Shown here piece after piece: positions 27,901 through 46,442 of a stretch of DNA of 64,000 nucleotides (its first letter is position 1; each line of letters starts with the position of its first letter). Location of the stretch: contig CP154956.1 in assembly GCA_039621445.1 (NCBI GenBank), positions 60,397,178-60,461,177 of the forward strand. Reading direction: 5' to 3'. Position numbers and translations under genes: made by a program. The stretch is from Euglena gracilis (taxonomy: Eukaryota > Euglenida > Euglenophyceae > Euglenales). Below the pieces are notes generated by a model. It was given only the letters and a program-made list of their open reading frames with translations, searched no databases and was not told where the DNA came from.

Positions 27901-30900
27901 CCAAAATTTGTCCTCGGGGGGTTCTTATTTGGGGGGTTGACTTTATCCTCAAAGCACTTTCGTCGTCCGTCCCCCATGATGGGCCGGCACCCGGCGAAGG
28001 TCGGGAAAGAGGAGATGGTGCCGGAGGCGCCCATCAGGTAGAGGGAGGCGCTGGGGCCCGAGGCAGGGGGCGGCAGGCGGCTGGACCGTGGCGGCGGTGG
28101 AGCCAGACCCTGATCCGATCCTCCCAGGGGGGTGGGCCGCACCGGAGGTGGGTGGACGCAAAACGCTCGGATGGACCGTGGCTCTCGAGTTCCGGGGAGG
28201 CAAGGCTCTGCCAACTACCAAAACATGTCCCCCACCGCCTGAATGGAACACGATGCCAAACCGTGGCAAAGGAGGGGGGGGGCGATGAATAAAGTGCTTC
28301 TGCGTGATGGCAGAAACGAAATCCTTCCAGGAAAGAGGAAGACGAAATGAAGCGGATGGACAGGAGAAGGGGGCCTCCACAATTGCACCACCACGTGAGG
28401 GCTGCACAGTGTGATCCACATTTTTTTTTTACAAGTCACAAATTATCTTTTGCGGATGCCGCGGATTGCAGAAGGCGGACAAAACACGTCCCTCCCGCGG
28501 GCCTGCCTTGCCCTGGCCAGTGGTGACGGGGCCTGCCATGGAGGCGGGCAGGGCAGAGCCGGCGAAGCGCAGCTGGTCTGCGGAGGTAGCCTCCGTGGCG
28601 AGCAGCACCGGGGCAGACGCGTTCAGGGCCGTGAGGCAGATATAGCCCGGTCCATACCACTGCTTCCGGCGTGTCTGACCTCATCCCCCGAGATGTGATT
28701 GAAAAACGGAAAGTCACTCCCGGTGGGATCGGGAGGCAACGGTATGGCCCAGCCCCGCCGGCACCAGCGGCTGGCCGGGGAGGGGCAGGGCGTTGGCGAC
28801 GCCCCACTGCCACGCGGTGGAGGCGGACTGGCGACAGGGCTGTGCTCGCCCCTGCCGAAACAGGGCGGGCCTTGACGAAACAAAGAACTTCCCGTCCCGG
28901 CACGTTCAATGAAAAACTCATAGGAAAAATGGACGAAAAAAAATGGGCACACTTTGGCAAAAATGGGTCGACTTTGGGGAAAAAAGTTATTTCTGACGTC
29001 CTTGGACCATCGCCCATCCACCCAAAACGTCAAAAATGTACTTTTCGACCTTTTGATTTTTGACCCCTTCCATCACCGGATCGGCCGTTGGCCGTCACTA
29101 CGGGCTAAGGGCGGTCCTCAAGGAAAAAAAAATCCTGTACCTCATGAACCGCCTGTGCCGAGCAGCAGCTCAACTGAGCCGGTCGAGATTGAACAGCCAC
29201 CCCCCCCCCCTCCCAAACCCTGTCCCAGCCGGACACAACACCCGCCCCCGGGGTGCGTGGATGGGAACCCATGGAGGGAGACCGCTTTGCTCGTTGCCAG
29301 GCACCGTCCTTGGATGGGCGAGGAGGCTGGTGGCGTTGTACAGGGAGAGGGTGACGTTCAGCCCCGAGGCGGGCAGCGAGCTGTTGCGCGGGGCGGCATG
29401 GGGGCAGGGCCGCGTTTGGGAGCGACCTGAAGGCGGGCTGACGCTGCGGAACGGTGAGTGCGGGCCTGCTGGACTGCCTGGTTGGCACGTGGCACACATT
29501 GGCACACTCATGTCCTGTGAAACCGACGAAACGTTGCAAACACCCAATGGACCTTGTTTCTGGGCCATGCGGCAGTGTGGTGTGCGTCTGGCGGGATGTG
29601 ATGCGGCCCATAACAAAATTCTCTCCCAGTGCATTCAAAAATTCACAGGAAAAAGAGGTCAAAACACCCCAAATTTCTCGGTAAAAACAGGTCGACAGCA
29701 GGAAAAGCATTGATTGCCGACAACCGTGGACCATTGCCAAACCAGCCCGAACCTATAAAAAAATGTGTTTTCCTGAATTTTTGACTTTTGACCCCGTTCG
29801 AACCTGGGCTCGGCCCTTGGCCAGCTCTTTCTCTGTGGTGTGGCCAAAAGGCAGCCGTTGAGGGGTGGGGCACGGCCTCAAATATGCAAAAAAAAAGCTT
29901 CCCTTCCAGGATGAGGGCATTGAATGGGAGGGGTTGGGCCTTTGGACTGCATAGGCTATTTGTCTTGGAGTGTTTAGTTTCTTCGAAAAGAACCGCTTTT
30001 TCCTTGGCTGGGGTGTTCAATTTGGACAATGTACTTCAAAACCAAACTGTTTTCACTTTCACTTTTCAGCACGGCACTGTCGAAAAAATGGCACCCCTGA
30101 AAGCAAAAAAAATCCGCGCACTGGTTTTACAGATCAGTTGCACCAGACCCCAAACAGCTGCAGCGACCAAATCCAGTCACGCTCAAGGTCCCTACCGCCT
30201 GGCCCGACGCCGCCCTGCGCAGACCCCGAGCCACGTGACCACCATGCCGGTGCTGGGGACCGTCACCTTCTGGCAGAGGGTGGCGCCCTGCACCGCGAGG
30301 GGGGCGCCGGCCCCCGTCGGTGCGGGCAGGCTGGCGTTGGCCACGACGCCCGCCGGCCCCACCACGTAGTCCCCAGCGGCGCCCCACGGCGGCGGGGGCC
30401 GCAGCGGGGGGGGGGGGAGGGGAAGACCGCCGGGGCAAATATTTTGTTTGGTAACTTTGGCAATGTTTATCTGGGCCCCCCCACCTGCCTCCTTGATGAG
30501 CACACGGGAAAGTCCACCCCCCCCCCCATCTGGTCCCATGCCAAACCTCCCCCCTTGCCTTGCCCCCGGCACCTCCACACCCAAGCCCAGTTCGCACGTT
30601 CCGCATTCCTGAGGGTCGGGGCATAAGATGACCGGGGTTCCAGGTTGAGACCCAGGGGCCCCAGAGGTTGGTCTGGACCCCAGGTCACCAAAGGTGGGGG
30701 GGACCTCCTCGTATTGAACTGTGGAGGCTGGAAACGGGAAGGCGGTTTGTTGGGAACACTCCCCGCAACTTCAGATTCGCCAGTCCGCCCGGGAAAAATT
30801 ACTTCTGAGTTTGGGGCAAAACCACTGGACTGCGCTGGGCTATGTTTCAGGTTCCTGATTGGGGACTTCAAAAGCAGGGAGGGGCAGCCTCCGGGCAGCA

Positions 30901-30946
30901 TGGCAGTGCACAGCAGGGCAAAGAAGACCGGCGTAAGGCGGGCCAT
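15917..30946 (-). CDS. Secreted MAM-domain protein, split by a 9-kb mobile element
   Basis: The start codon at 30946 opens a signal peptide (MARLTPVFFALLCTAMLPGG). Further exon-like stretches follow at about 30380-30190 (VVANASLPAPTGAGAPLAVQ), 29450-29290 (SGLNVTLSLYNATSLL), 28840-28740, 28640-28470 (ICLTALNASAPVLLATE) and 28070-27980. A MAM domain is then spread over four exons: about 27434-27290 (GDFDWSVHNN), 26900-26740 (TPLTGPQSDHTTGTAAGNYL), 26300-26090 (CGANFWLSMYGLGDTELHY) and 16060-15917 (VVLRFRSVVGTNDETSFVGD, then VAIDD). MAM domains mediate adhesion outside the cell. The intron between the last two exons contains the 9-kb element in opposite orientation. The MAM exon order is secure; upstream exons and the C-terminus are less so. 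Confidence 0.7.
16167..16171. repeat. Left target-site duplication of element 1 (ACCGA)
   Basis: ACCGA directly precedes the left terminal repeat and recurs directly after the right one at 25171-25175, as expected for a 5-bp duplication on insertion. Confidence 0.85.
16172..16194 (+). repeat. Left terminal inverted repeat of element 1
   Basis: It begins CTTAGGCGGCGCGAATTGCC and matches the right end perfectly over 23 bp. Weaker T-rich similarity follows for about 15 bp. Confidence 0.92.
16790..18161 (+). CDS. Possible first gene of element 1
   Basis: An ATG at 16790 sits after a run of A, exactly as at the main gene start (19037), and opens MAGRPGWTGGQRPSVAPHPD up to a possible donor near 16911. 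Further coding-like stretches on the same strand are about 17270-17405 (SFDLSAPPGQVAQTCPTGVR), about 17812-17878, and about 18050-18161 (HDCVLYTSPGHDYLGPFRD, then stop). Intervening segments carry the CGG-N4-CCG palindrome. No family is recognised and exon joins were not verified. Confidence 0.35.
19037..23804 (+). CDS. Main multi-exon gene of element 1 (candidate transposase)
   Basis: The ATG at 19037 follows poly-A. Exons are approximately 19037-19615, 19997-20488, 20557-20652, 20851-20983, 21148-21838, 22066-22110, 22341-22630, 22815-23390 and 23739-23804 (ending PAGALEELLNV). The N-terminal half is helical and Arg/Leu-rich and reaches VLWLDNFCWLRWG. The second exon carries LPLLVDENIHYRILRLL and NVPLLYGIWHAYKH, the best candidate catalytic core (Asp, Glu, His). 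A later part reads RRVDVTLHRPVKSNVDRTYL, then VIWGDPDLLEEADEAMQLR. The C-terminus is a Lys/Glu/Ala/Pro-rich basic tail. Two one-base homopolymer frame breaks are apparent, in CCC at 19137-19139 and GGGG at 23003-23006. Similar proteins probably occur in other protist elements, but I cannot name a superfamily. Confidence 0.7.
25148..25170 (-). repeat. Right terminal inverted repeat of element 1
   Basis: A 23-bp perfect inverse of the left end, finishing GGCGCGAATTGCCCAA when read on the minus strand from CTTAGGC. Confidence 0.92.
25171..25175. repeat. Right target-site duplication of element 1 (ACCGA)
   Basis: ACCGA follows the right terminal repeat and matches the five bases before the left one. 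Confidence 0.85.
25550..25915. repeat. Fold-back-like repeat with GGCGC hairpin core
   Basis: Both edges carry TCCTCCGACCGGGGGG followed by GGTCGTT and a GACATAGGGG-like string (about 25560 and 25864). The centre has a hairpin CCGGCGCTTTGCGCCGG at about 25700. Related edge modules occur near 13486 and 14085, and related hairpin cores near 38310 and 63160. It lies in the MAM gene's large intron. Confidence 0.6.
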
Positions 30947-31139
30947 GTTGCGGGCGGCACCCCTCACGGGCAGCAGGGCATCGACACCCTGAGGGAGGGG
31001 GCACTTTGGGGCTGTGACGCCTCCCCCCCCCCAAGATTGAAACCCACCTGCACACCCTGCACGACAGAGGTTTCCAAAGAACAGAGCCACACGTCCGTGC
31101 TCGTTTGGACACATCCCCATTTCCCCACTCAATCACACT

Positions 31140-32702
31140 CATTCAATCAACATAAGAGTCCTCAGAGTTGACTTCTTGAAAGTCAGCAACGTCAGCAATC
31201 GGATTTAAGCAAAGGCAAACGATTATCGGAACTGTCGACAATTGTATCTTAATTGGATTGTGTCTGATTTCAAGGAAGTTCGCACCACCCTGGAGGGGTT
31301 TGAGGATGCCCCCCCCCCCCAAGCTTGGTAAAAAGAACTGTTTGGGGGGTATGAATTGAGTGATTTCTGTTTCCATTTCTTGTTGGTTGGTTTGAAGGTT
31401 AAATTGTATTCTACCATTCCCTCTTTATTTTTAATTCTTCTCCATATCTTCTGGGCCCAATCGATCGATTTTCTGTGCTCTTTTGTGTTATTGTGAAACC
31501 TCAAAATCCGGAGTCCTTTTTGGTGAGGTTTGAGTGGACGGAATTTTCGACAACTTCTTCCTAAAAAATTCAAACCCAGAAGTTCAGTCTGGGTCTTTGA
31601 GACATTTCAGAGCGACCACACGGCTGTGGGAGGAAGACAAAGTGGCAGGAGGAAGCCCACGCTCTTCCCAGCGGAGGCTGTCTGCACCCCTCCGACCTCC
31701 TGACCTTCCGGATCACACAAGAACTTCTCAAAAGCTTCCTCCATCCTGGCCCTTCCCCCTGAAATGACTCTATCCCAGACCAGCCGGCAGTTAGCTGGTC
31801 CAAATGCCCCCCCCCCCCCGCAAAAAGAAAACGCCTCAAAAGACTGCTGAAAAACCGGCGCACTGGAATGATTCGATGAGTTGATTTTCGGTCTCCTGGT
31901 GATGGATTGCCCTTCTTGAGCGAAATCCCAAGAATCACTCGGGGGCCCCAGGCACCCGACGGCGCCGCCCGGGAACGGTGAGGCGAAATGGGACGGACCC
32001 GGCGTGGGGCACCGCCGGACGGAGGCCACTTTCCCGGTCCGGGGCGCAGTCCCGTGGCCGACCCCCGGCTCCCTGGCCCGCCAACCGGCTGCCATTCTGT
32101 TGTGGGTCGCCCCGGCCACCAGCACCGCAACAGAAGCGGCCGGTTTGACGCCTCTCGTCTCCCGGGGCCGCAGACCGCTGCGGTTACGGGTCCAGCCCTG
32201 GGGGAGAGAAGAAAGGGACGGGGGAGGACCGTGGCACATCAGAATCTCTTCTGGGCCGCCCAACGCCATTCTTGCACGCAGAAGAGGCACAAGATTCGTG
32301 GTGATGAGATTTCTGGCGCTGGCGCGGTAGTTCCTCTGTCTGTCTCTGTCTGTCTGTCATACGTTTGTGTATGTGTGTGCACGCGCGTGTGTCTGTGTGT
32401 GCGTGTGTGTGCGTGCGTACGTGTGCGTACATATGTCTTTTTATGTATATATGGGTAAATGGATGGTGCTTCCATACACCACACACACATACACGCGCAG
32501 AAATATTTACACACTGTGCGCAGAGGCACATGCACACCAAGGTGAGAGCGCAACCCAGGGTTGCATCCAGGGCTCAACTTCCAAATGTGCATATCCAGCC
32601 AATAATGCAACGCCTATTGCAGGCATTGGCAAAAACGAAGCCCTCAAAAAGTCTATGGGTCACAAGGTCCTGTCAATTCTTGACGGATGGCACACACCAC
32701 AA
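31140..32702. other. Spacer between the MAM gene start and element 2
   Basis: No gene could be fixed here. A GC-rich block at about 31985-32215 has open frames on both strands (minus: VKPAASVAVLVAGATHNRMA; plus: RQPAAILLWVAPATSTATEA), and I cannot choose between them. TCTG and GT short repeats lie at about 32336-32440. Confidence 0.4.
32698..32702. repeat. Left target-site duplication of element 2 (CACAA)
   Basis: CACAA precedes the left terminal repeat and recurs directly after the outer right terminus at 37135-37139. Confidence 0.8.
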
Positions 32703-33093
32703 CTTAGGCGGCCAGATTCGCACTTAAGAGTTTTTTCTTTGAAATGGGCGTATTTGCACAAATACACAATTTTGAGAAAAATTTGGAACCCTGTACCCTG
32801 ACACACGGAAAAGAATTTATGAACTGTTGCAATCCTGTGTTGAAGGGAGGTAACTCCCGGGAGTTTGGTACGCATGTTACTCACCGAGCGACGTGAAGAG
32901 GGCGGAGGGAGAGATTGGTGCTCTTGTATCGCACAGGTGGGAAACACACACCCACTGTTACGACTATTGGAATTGGTGCTGACGTGGCAAGTGAACTGGC
33001 TTGGGTACTGCAGCAGCCCGTAAGGACACATGGAGCCTTATTACATCACAGACTACACACTACGTCAGCCAGCCGTCACACAACGGATGTGTG

Positions 33094-36000
33094 TTTGTGC
33101 GCGCATTTGCAAGCACACAAACAAAATGTGTGTGTTTGCGCGCGCACGCGAACAAATTTTGTGTCGCACACACACAACACAAAACGTTGAAACAAAAATG
33201 ACATGTTTGTGCGCGCAAATATGCCGACAAACAAATGCGCGCACCAACCACTTGGGGAACCTGGTTTGTGGATGGGCGACAACGAACAACATCCGTCGAA
33301 CATGTCCATGTTAAAGCAGACTATGAGGATCATGACCCTACGAGGGTTTTTGAACATGATAGGCGTGTTGGTGTGCGCACCAACATTCATCATTCACTTC
33401 AAAATGGTGCATTCATGCGTGCCTTAGTGCACACAAACAAAACTTGTTTGTGCGCGCAAATGTGCGCACCAACACATAGCAGTTGTCGGATACATCTCCT
33501 CGTCCGTGACAACTAGCGAACGCAATTCCGCACGCCAACCATTGATTTGCACCACCTTTACGTGGTGATGAAATTTGAGAGGTAGTGTGTAATGTTCACT
33601 TGAGCACGCCATCTGATGGGCGAAAGTTTGCCTGCCTTATGTCTGTACATTTGCACTGCTGTACACCGGCCCGAACGGCCGGTTGTTTTGGCGTCATCCG
33701 TTTGGCAGATAAACATAAAAAATGATGACGTGCAACGACCTGTGACTGTTTGACGATTTCTCTTCAACAATACTGCGCTGCAAGAATCAAAATTGGCACC
33801 TGAAATACCCCGGATGTGTCGGGCCGGAACCCGTTTTCTGGTATTCTCCACCAAGTTTCCTCATCTTTTTCCCTTGGAAAGCGTAAAACACACCGGTTTT
33901 TGAGCATAATTTGTGGGGGGTAAGTCCCATGCAACCAGTCGAGTGGTAATGGTTCAATAATTCCTGCACCCAAAAGAACGGGTGTTTGAAGGCTGGCTAT
34001 CTTTCTTGGGCTGTCGGTTGCCATGCACTGGAACCACGTCGTCCCCCCAGTCTCAAACCCCAGTTGCGGGGTATAACATGGCCGCTTCGGTGGGTGCTGT
34101 TGCACCGGGGAGGTCGATTCCGTCCTGGTGGTACTGAAGCATCAGCAGCTGATGTGGCTGCAGCAGCGGAGCCCAAGCCGCAGGCCAGCAGCAGGGCCTT
34201 CAGTATCCTAATTTGGTGCCAGCAGACGTGTGCTGTTATCGGGTGGCTGCATATCCACCTTCAAGAGATCCTTCATCTCAACCTTTCCTGGGACCTCTCA
34301 CTGTAATGGAATTGGCCTCAAAATACGAGGAGACGTTGCAGGAGATGGTGTGGTCGGTGGGGTTGAACCCCTTCAGAAGCCAGAGATGGCGGGTGTTGCA
34401 GGGCCACGTTATGTCGCTTTTTTATTCCTCCATAGGTGGTTGATTTTCCCTAAAGCGCGCGTCACGTTGTGTGGTGTTTTTGGGTTGTTTGTTAAAATGC
34501 GGGGAGGAGGTGCTGGGGTGTGTGGGTGTGGTGTGACCAAGCCGGATGGAAGGACGGAGGGGAAGGAAGGTAAATGCCCAGGACCCAATCCCCAATCTCA
34601 ACGACCTGCAAACCAGTTTTGTGGCATAGAACCCAGCGGAAGAAGCCCAACTCTTGAATGACAAAAATGTGTTTATTTGCGCAAATGCGCGCACAAACGT
34701 AATTTGTGTTGGTGCGCGCATTTGCGCCCACAAACACAATTTTGTCCTTCAAGGGTTGGGCTTTAGCGCCCATGAACTGACACTGTCGATAAACGGTGTG
34801 ACAAAGGGACCGTGACGGCGTGGACCAGCGGGCCATCCAGAAACATATTTTGGTGGGTTTGTCACACTGTTTGTCGACGGCGCAAGCTTATGGGCGCTAA
34901 TACGCACACAAACAAAAATATGTTTGTGCGCGCATTTGTGTTGGCCGGCGCAAATGTGCAAATAAAGATAAAGAAGAAGGGTGTGGCAGAAACACAGTTG
35001 TCAAACACCAGCAGCGGATGTGGTTCATTTGCGCCAATGCGTGCATCACGTTGTTTGTGGGCGCAAATGCGCAAATGAACAACATGAAAAATTTGCCGCA
35101 ATTTACATCTGGTTCATTTGCGCATTTGCGCCGACAAACATCGTTATGCGCGCAAATGCGCAAATGAACCACCAAGGGAGGAGTAAAAAAGCGGCTTCCT
35201 TTCGCCCTCCAACAGCTACCCTTAGTGGCTTCTGAATGGGTTCAACCCAAATGACTACACCGTCTCTTCCGGCACATGGTTTTAGGGTGCCGTTTCTGGT
35301 CCATTGACAGGTCCCATAAAAGATGGAGACAGAGGATCTCCTGAAAATAGGTGAGCAGCTACCCGATAACGGTGCACGTCCACCAGCACCAATTTTAGGA
35401 TCCCAATGGCCCTGCCGCTGGCCTGCGGCCTCGACTCCGCTGTTGCAGCCACATCAGCTGCTGATGCTTCAGCACCCACCAGACCAGAATCAACACCCCG
35501 GTGCAACAACACCCAGCTTTAGCGGCCACGTTATACCCCGCAACCAGGGTGTGAGACTGGGGGGACGACGTGGTGCCAGTGCATGGCAACCAAAGGCCCT
35601 CAAACACCCATTCCTTTGGGTGCAAGGAAGTATTGAACCATTACCACTTGACTGGTTGCATGAAAGCGGCGAGACTCGCTCCCCACAAATTATGCACAAA
35701 ATCTGGTGTGTTTTACGTTTTTCAAACGAAAAATGGTAGAGAAAAGCCAGAAAATGGACTCCGGCCGACGCATCCGGGGTATTTCAGGTACCAAATTTTG
35801 TCTTCTTGTAATGCAGTAAAATTGCAGAAAAAGTGTCGAACAGTCACAAGTCGTTGCACATCATCAATTCATTACACTTAACTGCCAAACAAATGAGGCG
35901 AAAACAACGGCCATGGGCCGGGGAACAGCAATACAACTGTACACACGTAAGACAGGAAAATTTTCGCCCATCAGATGCCGTGTTCCAGCGAACATTACAC

Positions 36001-37092
36001 ACTACCTCTTACCACAAATTTCATCACCACATATTCATTTTGAAAATCAATGGTTGGCGTGCGGAATTGCGTTTGCCAGCCGTCACGGACGAGGAGATGG
36101 TGTCGCAAAATTGATGCTTATTTGTGCGCGCATTTACGCACACAACCAAACTTTGTTTTTGTGCGCCAAAGCTGGCACAAACACATTATTTTGAAGCGAT
36201 TAATTAAATGTTTGTGCGCGCATTTGCGCAAATGCGCGCACAAACGTAATTGTGTTTATTTGCACAAATGCGCGCACCAACACGCCTATCACGTTCAAAA
36301 ACCTCGTAGGGTCATCATAAATGTCCTTTAACACGGACATGTTGTTCGTTGCCCTCATGCACAAACCATCCTCATACCAGTTTCCCCAAGTTGTTGGTGT
36401 GCGCATTTGCGCGCACAAACAAACATATATTTTTTTTAGTTCAATGTTTTGTGTTTATTTTAGCAAATGCGCCCATGATCATAAATGGGTTTGTGCGCCC
36501 AAATGCGCCCACAAACGCACATCAGTTGCGTCATGGCTGGTTGACGTAGTCAGTGGTGTGTGATGTAATACGGCTCCTGTATTCTTACGGGCGGCTGAGT
36601 CAGTTCAGTCAGCATGTCATCATCCGTTCCAAATGTCGTAAAAAGCGGGTGTGTGCTTCCCTGATGTTTCACATCAGAGAGCACCAGTCTCACTCTTGGC
36701 CCTATTCACATCACTTGGTAAGCAGCATGTGCACCAAACTACCTGGAGTTAATCCCCTCCAATAGAGGGGTGTAACAATTCATAACCGTTCTCCGTGTGT
36801 CAGGGTACAGGGTCCCAGAAATTTCGCAAAAATTGTAAATTTGCGCAAATGCGCCCATTTCAAAGAAAAAAACCTTAAATGCAAATCCGGCCGCCTAAGT
36901 CCCAGGGGTTTCGACGTGCGGAATCCATTTCTGGACCCCCCAAAACACCATTTTTTATTTGCCAAATTCCCAGGGGTCACACCACCAAAAACAGAATTTT
37001 GCTTATTTTTAGCACTCTCTTGTCACCTTGTTTTCAAACCCTCCCCAGGGTCACACAGCCGAAGTAAAAAAAAATTGGAAATTTGCGCAAAT
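33094..37092. repeat. Dispersed GCGCGCAAAT / ATTTGCGC palindromes of element 2
   Basis: Clusters of GTGCGCGCATTTGCGC-type sequence, often flanked by TTTGT or ACAAAC, occur near 33094-33158, 33205-33245, 33370, 33428-33475, 34675-34740, 34900-34965, 35025-35075, 35110-35170, 36120-36180, 36210-36285, 36395-36425, 36465-36520, 36840-36856 and 37081-37092. They are confined to element 2 and spread over both arms and the centre. Their sequence is unrelated to the palindromes of element 1. Confidence 0.85.
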
Positions 37093-37134
37093 GACCAACA
37101 CGAGAAAGATCAAATGCAAATCCGGCCGCCTAAG
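36860..37134. repeat. Duplicated right terminus of element 2
   Basis: The string AAATGCAAATCCGGCCGCC followed by TAAG occurs twice, ending at 36899 and 37134. The inner copy is the mirror image of the left end. The outer copy is the one abutting the CACAA duplication. The 235 bp between them hold a partial repeat (TCCCAGGGGT at 36900 and about 36969) and another GCGCAAAT site. Confidence 0.75.
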
Positions 37135-37139
37135 CACAA
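37135..37139. repeat. Right target-site duplication of element 2 (CACAA)
   Basis: Five bases identical to 32698-32702. Confidence 0.8.
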
Positions 37140-37257
37140 GCTGGTCTGGCAAAAAATATTATCAGGCCTGCAAGTCTGAATAACACGTGTGGAATGGGTG
37201 GAGCCCCTGTGCAGCAGACAACGATCAGGCACCCCCTCCGAGAGGTTCTGGCACGTT

Positions 37258-44134
<6,877 letters not shown>

Positions 44135-44159
44135 CAGCAAACACCTCTGGACACTTGGT

Positions 44160-46440
44160 ATTATAATCCTGTCCGGCCGTCCCCCTGTTTCGGTGCCGCA
44201 GGGCCTCGGAACGGCGCCGGATCCGGGCGAAAGCGGTCTGATCCGGGGAGATTCTGCGCTTCATTTGAGGGATAGGGACAGGGTTGGGATTGGCGCGCCG
44301 AAATGAACACTTTTCCAGGCAAAAGTTGGGCCGAACGTTAGGGTCCCGTTTTCGGAAGATTTTTAGGTTACCCTTTCGACCAAATTTCCCCCGAATTCGA
44401 CCTAAATTCTGCGTAACTCGGTCGAAAATGCGGCCTAAATCTCCTTAATTCCTAAAGAGGGGAGCCCTCCAGGAATCCAGTCGGAACCCTAACCCCATCC
44501 CAACCCAATAACCCCGACCTTCCCCCGGGTTCGGACACGGGGGCTGCTACATGGCTGGGGGGGGGGGCGAAATAAAACCTTGCTGCCACAAATGTGTATA
44601 TGTATTACATATACACGCACGTATATATGTACATGTACAGATACAAATAATGTGAGTGTATTATATCATTATAAATAATATGTAATAATGTAAAATAATA
44701 TATAATGGCACATAATAATACACAATATAGTGTTATATATATAAGAACCACCTGTATTATATCATTATAAATAGTATGTAATAATGTAAAGTAATATATA
44801 ATGACACATAATAGTTCGTTCTAGGGGCGACGATTTTGCGGTCAAAATTGTCCTTCAGCGACGAAATTGTATTCTTTGCAAAATGCCATGCGTATGGGGG
44901 GGATCGACCTCCCTCCAATGTGGGGATTCCAAAATGTGGTAACCCCCCCCCCCCCGAAATATAAAACCCCCCGGTTTTACATTTGGGCGGAAGTTTCAAG
45001 ACCCCGAGGGGGGTTTTATATTTGGGGGGGGGTCCTATTCGGTCGGAAAAATCAACTTCCTGGCGGGATCCTCCAGTCACTTTTTCGGTCCAAAATCACA
45101 AATACGCCCACCCTTGGGGGTCCAAAATTTTCACTTTTCGGGCGAAATAGCAATTTTCACACGTTTTTGGTAAAAATTGCTCCCAAATCTGCCAAAAATC
45201 ACAATTTCGGGAGAGATTTTATCGAATTTTTTTTCTTCCGGTGCTTTGCGTGGAGGGGGGATTTTTTATATTCGGGCGGGATTTCAAGGTCCTCAGGGAG
45301 GGTTTTATTTATGGGGGGTTTTCGTTTTTGGGGGGTTTTATATTTGGGGGGGGGTATATCTTAATAATATATATATATATATATAATATTACATATAATA
45401 TATATGTGTGTGTATATATATTATACATATATAATATATATACACATATATATATATATATTATATGTAATATTATATATAATCATATCCCATCTTCTCC
45501 TCTTCGAGGTGGTTCTTATATATATAACACTATATTGTGTATTCATTGCCCAAATTAGCCTCCTATGTCATTGGCAATTTTTTTGAAAGATTGCTCATCC
45601 TAAGTTGCAGGAGATGATACCGGGGGGGGGATTAGGGCTAGATAAAATTAGAACCAACAAAACTGGAAGCCGAAAAAATTGGCGCCAAACCTGAAAATGG
45701 CCCGGAAAAAATTGGCAGGATTTTTTTTTTGGAAGATGACTGGAAGCCAGAATTAAGAAGTAGTTCGATTGAAGGCCACAAAAAAAAGGGGGCAAATCCG
45801 AAAGTGATGCCAAATCACAAAAGCCACAAATTGACCAGCACAAGCTATCGGGAGACAAAGTTGAGCAAACCTTGAAAGGGAGGAAGAACCCAAAGAGCAA
45901 TGGCATGGTTCAAGTCCTTTCAGAACAGAAGGAGGGGTGGCCGCAAGCTCACGAAGCTTGCGAAAGTCACCGTTGGCAAGCACGGCTGCCAAGGAAATGT
46001 AGCCTGTCTTGGATAGGAGGGACAGAAACGGATCCTTCAGGCAACTCGTCTTGATTTTTTTGAAACGGCCTGGAAAAAAATAGCAGGATTTTCAAAAAAG
46101 GGCCGGAAATTTTTGGCAGGATTTCTGTACACCAATTTTTTCCCAATCAATTTTTTCGGCCTCCGTTTTTTCCCTCGGTATTCTGTTCTGTTCTAATTAA
46201 GATTTCTCTGAGCACCGTGGTCAGAGAATGACAAATGCCAGGTCAACGGGAAACCCTATGGGAGGTGGGTGGGAGGGGTGGGGGTCGACTTCCCTCCCCC
46301 CACCACCACTGACATCCTGGGGAAATATTCAAAAAAATAGAACTCAAGGAAGCCTGCAAAGAAAAATTTTGATACATATTTCTCGCCCGATGAGAGATCC
46401 CTGAGCGGGACTCAGGGAACTTTTCTTTTTCTTCAAAAAA
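44160..46440. other. Spacer with AT microsatellites and duplicated ATAAAACCCC blocks
   Basis: No exon is visible. Two diverged direct copies of a block rich in GGTTTTATATTTGGGG and TTTCAAGRYCCYSAGGG lie at about 44955-45060 and 45255-45360. AT-rich TATAAT-type microsatellites surround them (44590-44815 and 45360-45485). The sequence CTTGCTGCC preceded by a G run (about 44560-44587) matches the end of an inverted-repeat element at 62369-62643. Confidence 0.5.
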
Positions 46441-46442
46441 GA

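Larger units (their letters stand above)
32703..37134. mobile_element. Element 2: 4.4-kb fold-back element sharing the element 1 terminus
   Basis: The left end begins CTTAGGCGGCCAGATTCGCA; the outer right end is the inverse of CTTAGGCGGCCGGATTTGCA. The flanking duplication is CACAA, 5 bp as in element 1. Most of the element is a single inverted repeat: 32703 to about 34760 mirrors about 34905-36899, centred near 34830. Mirror pairs include CCCTGTACCCTGACACACGG near 32791 with its complement near 36800, and the GC-rich block at 34000-34300 with its diverged complement at 35330-35650. No open frame looks like a transposase, so it is probably non-autonomous. It ends 120 bp downstream of the membrane protein's stop codon. 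Confidence 0.85.

Noticed and set aside
34000-34300. Ala/Pro-rich plus-strand frame in element 2, mirrored on the minus strand at 35.3-35.7 kb
   Set aside because: Both come from the two arms of the inverted repeat, with different frames open in each arm and no conserved protein between them.
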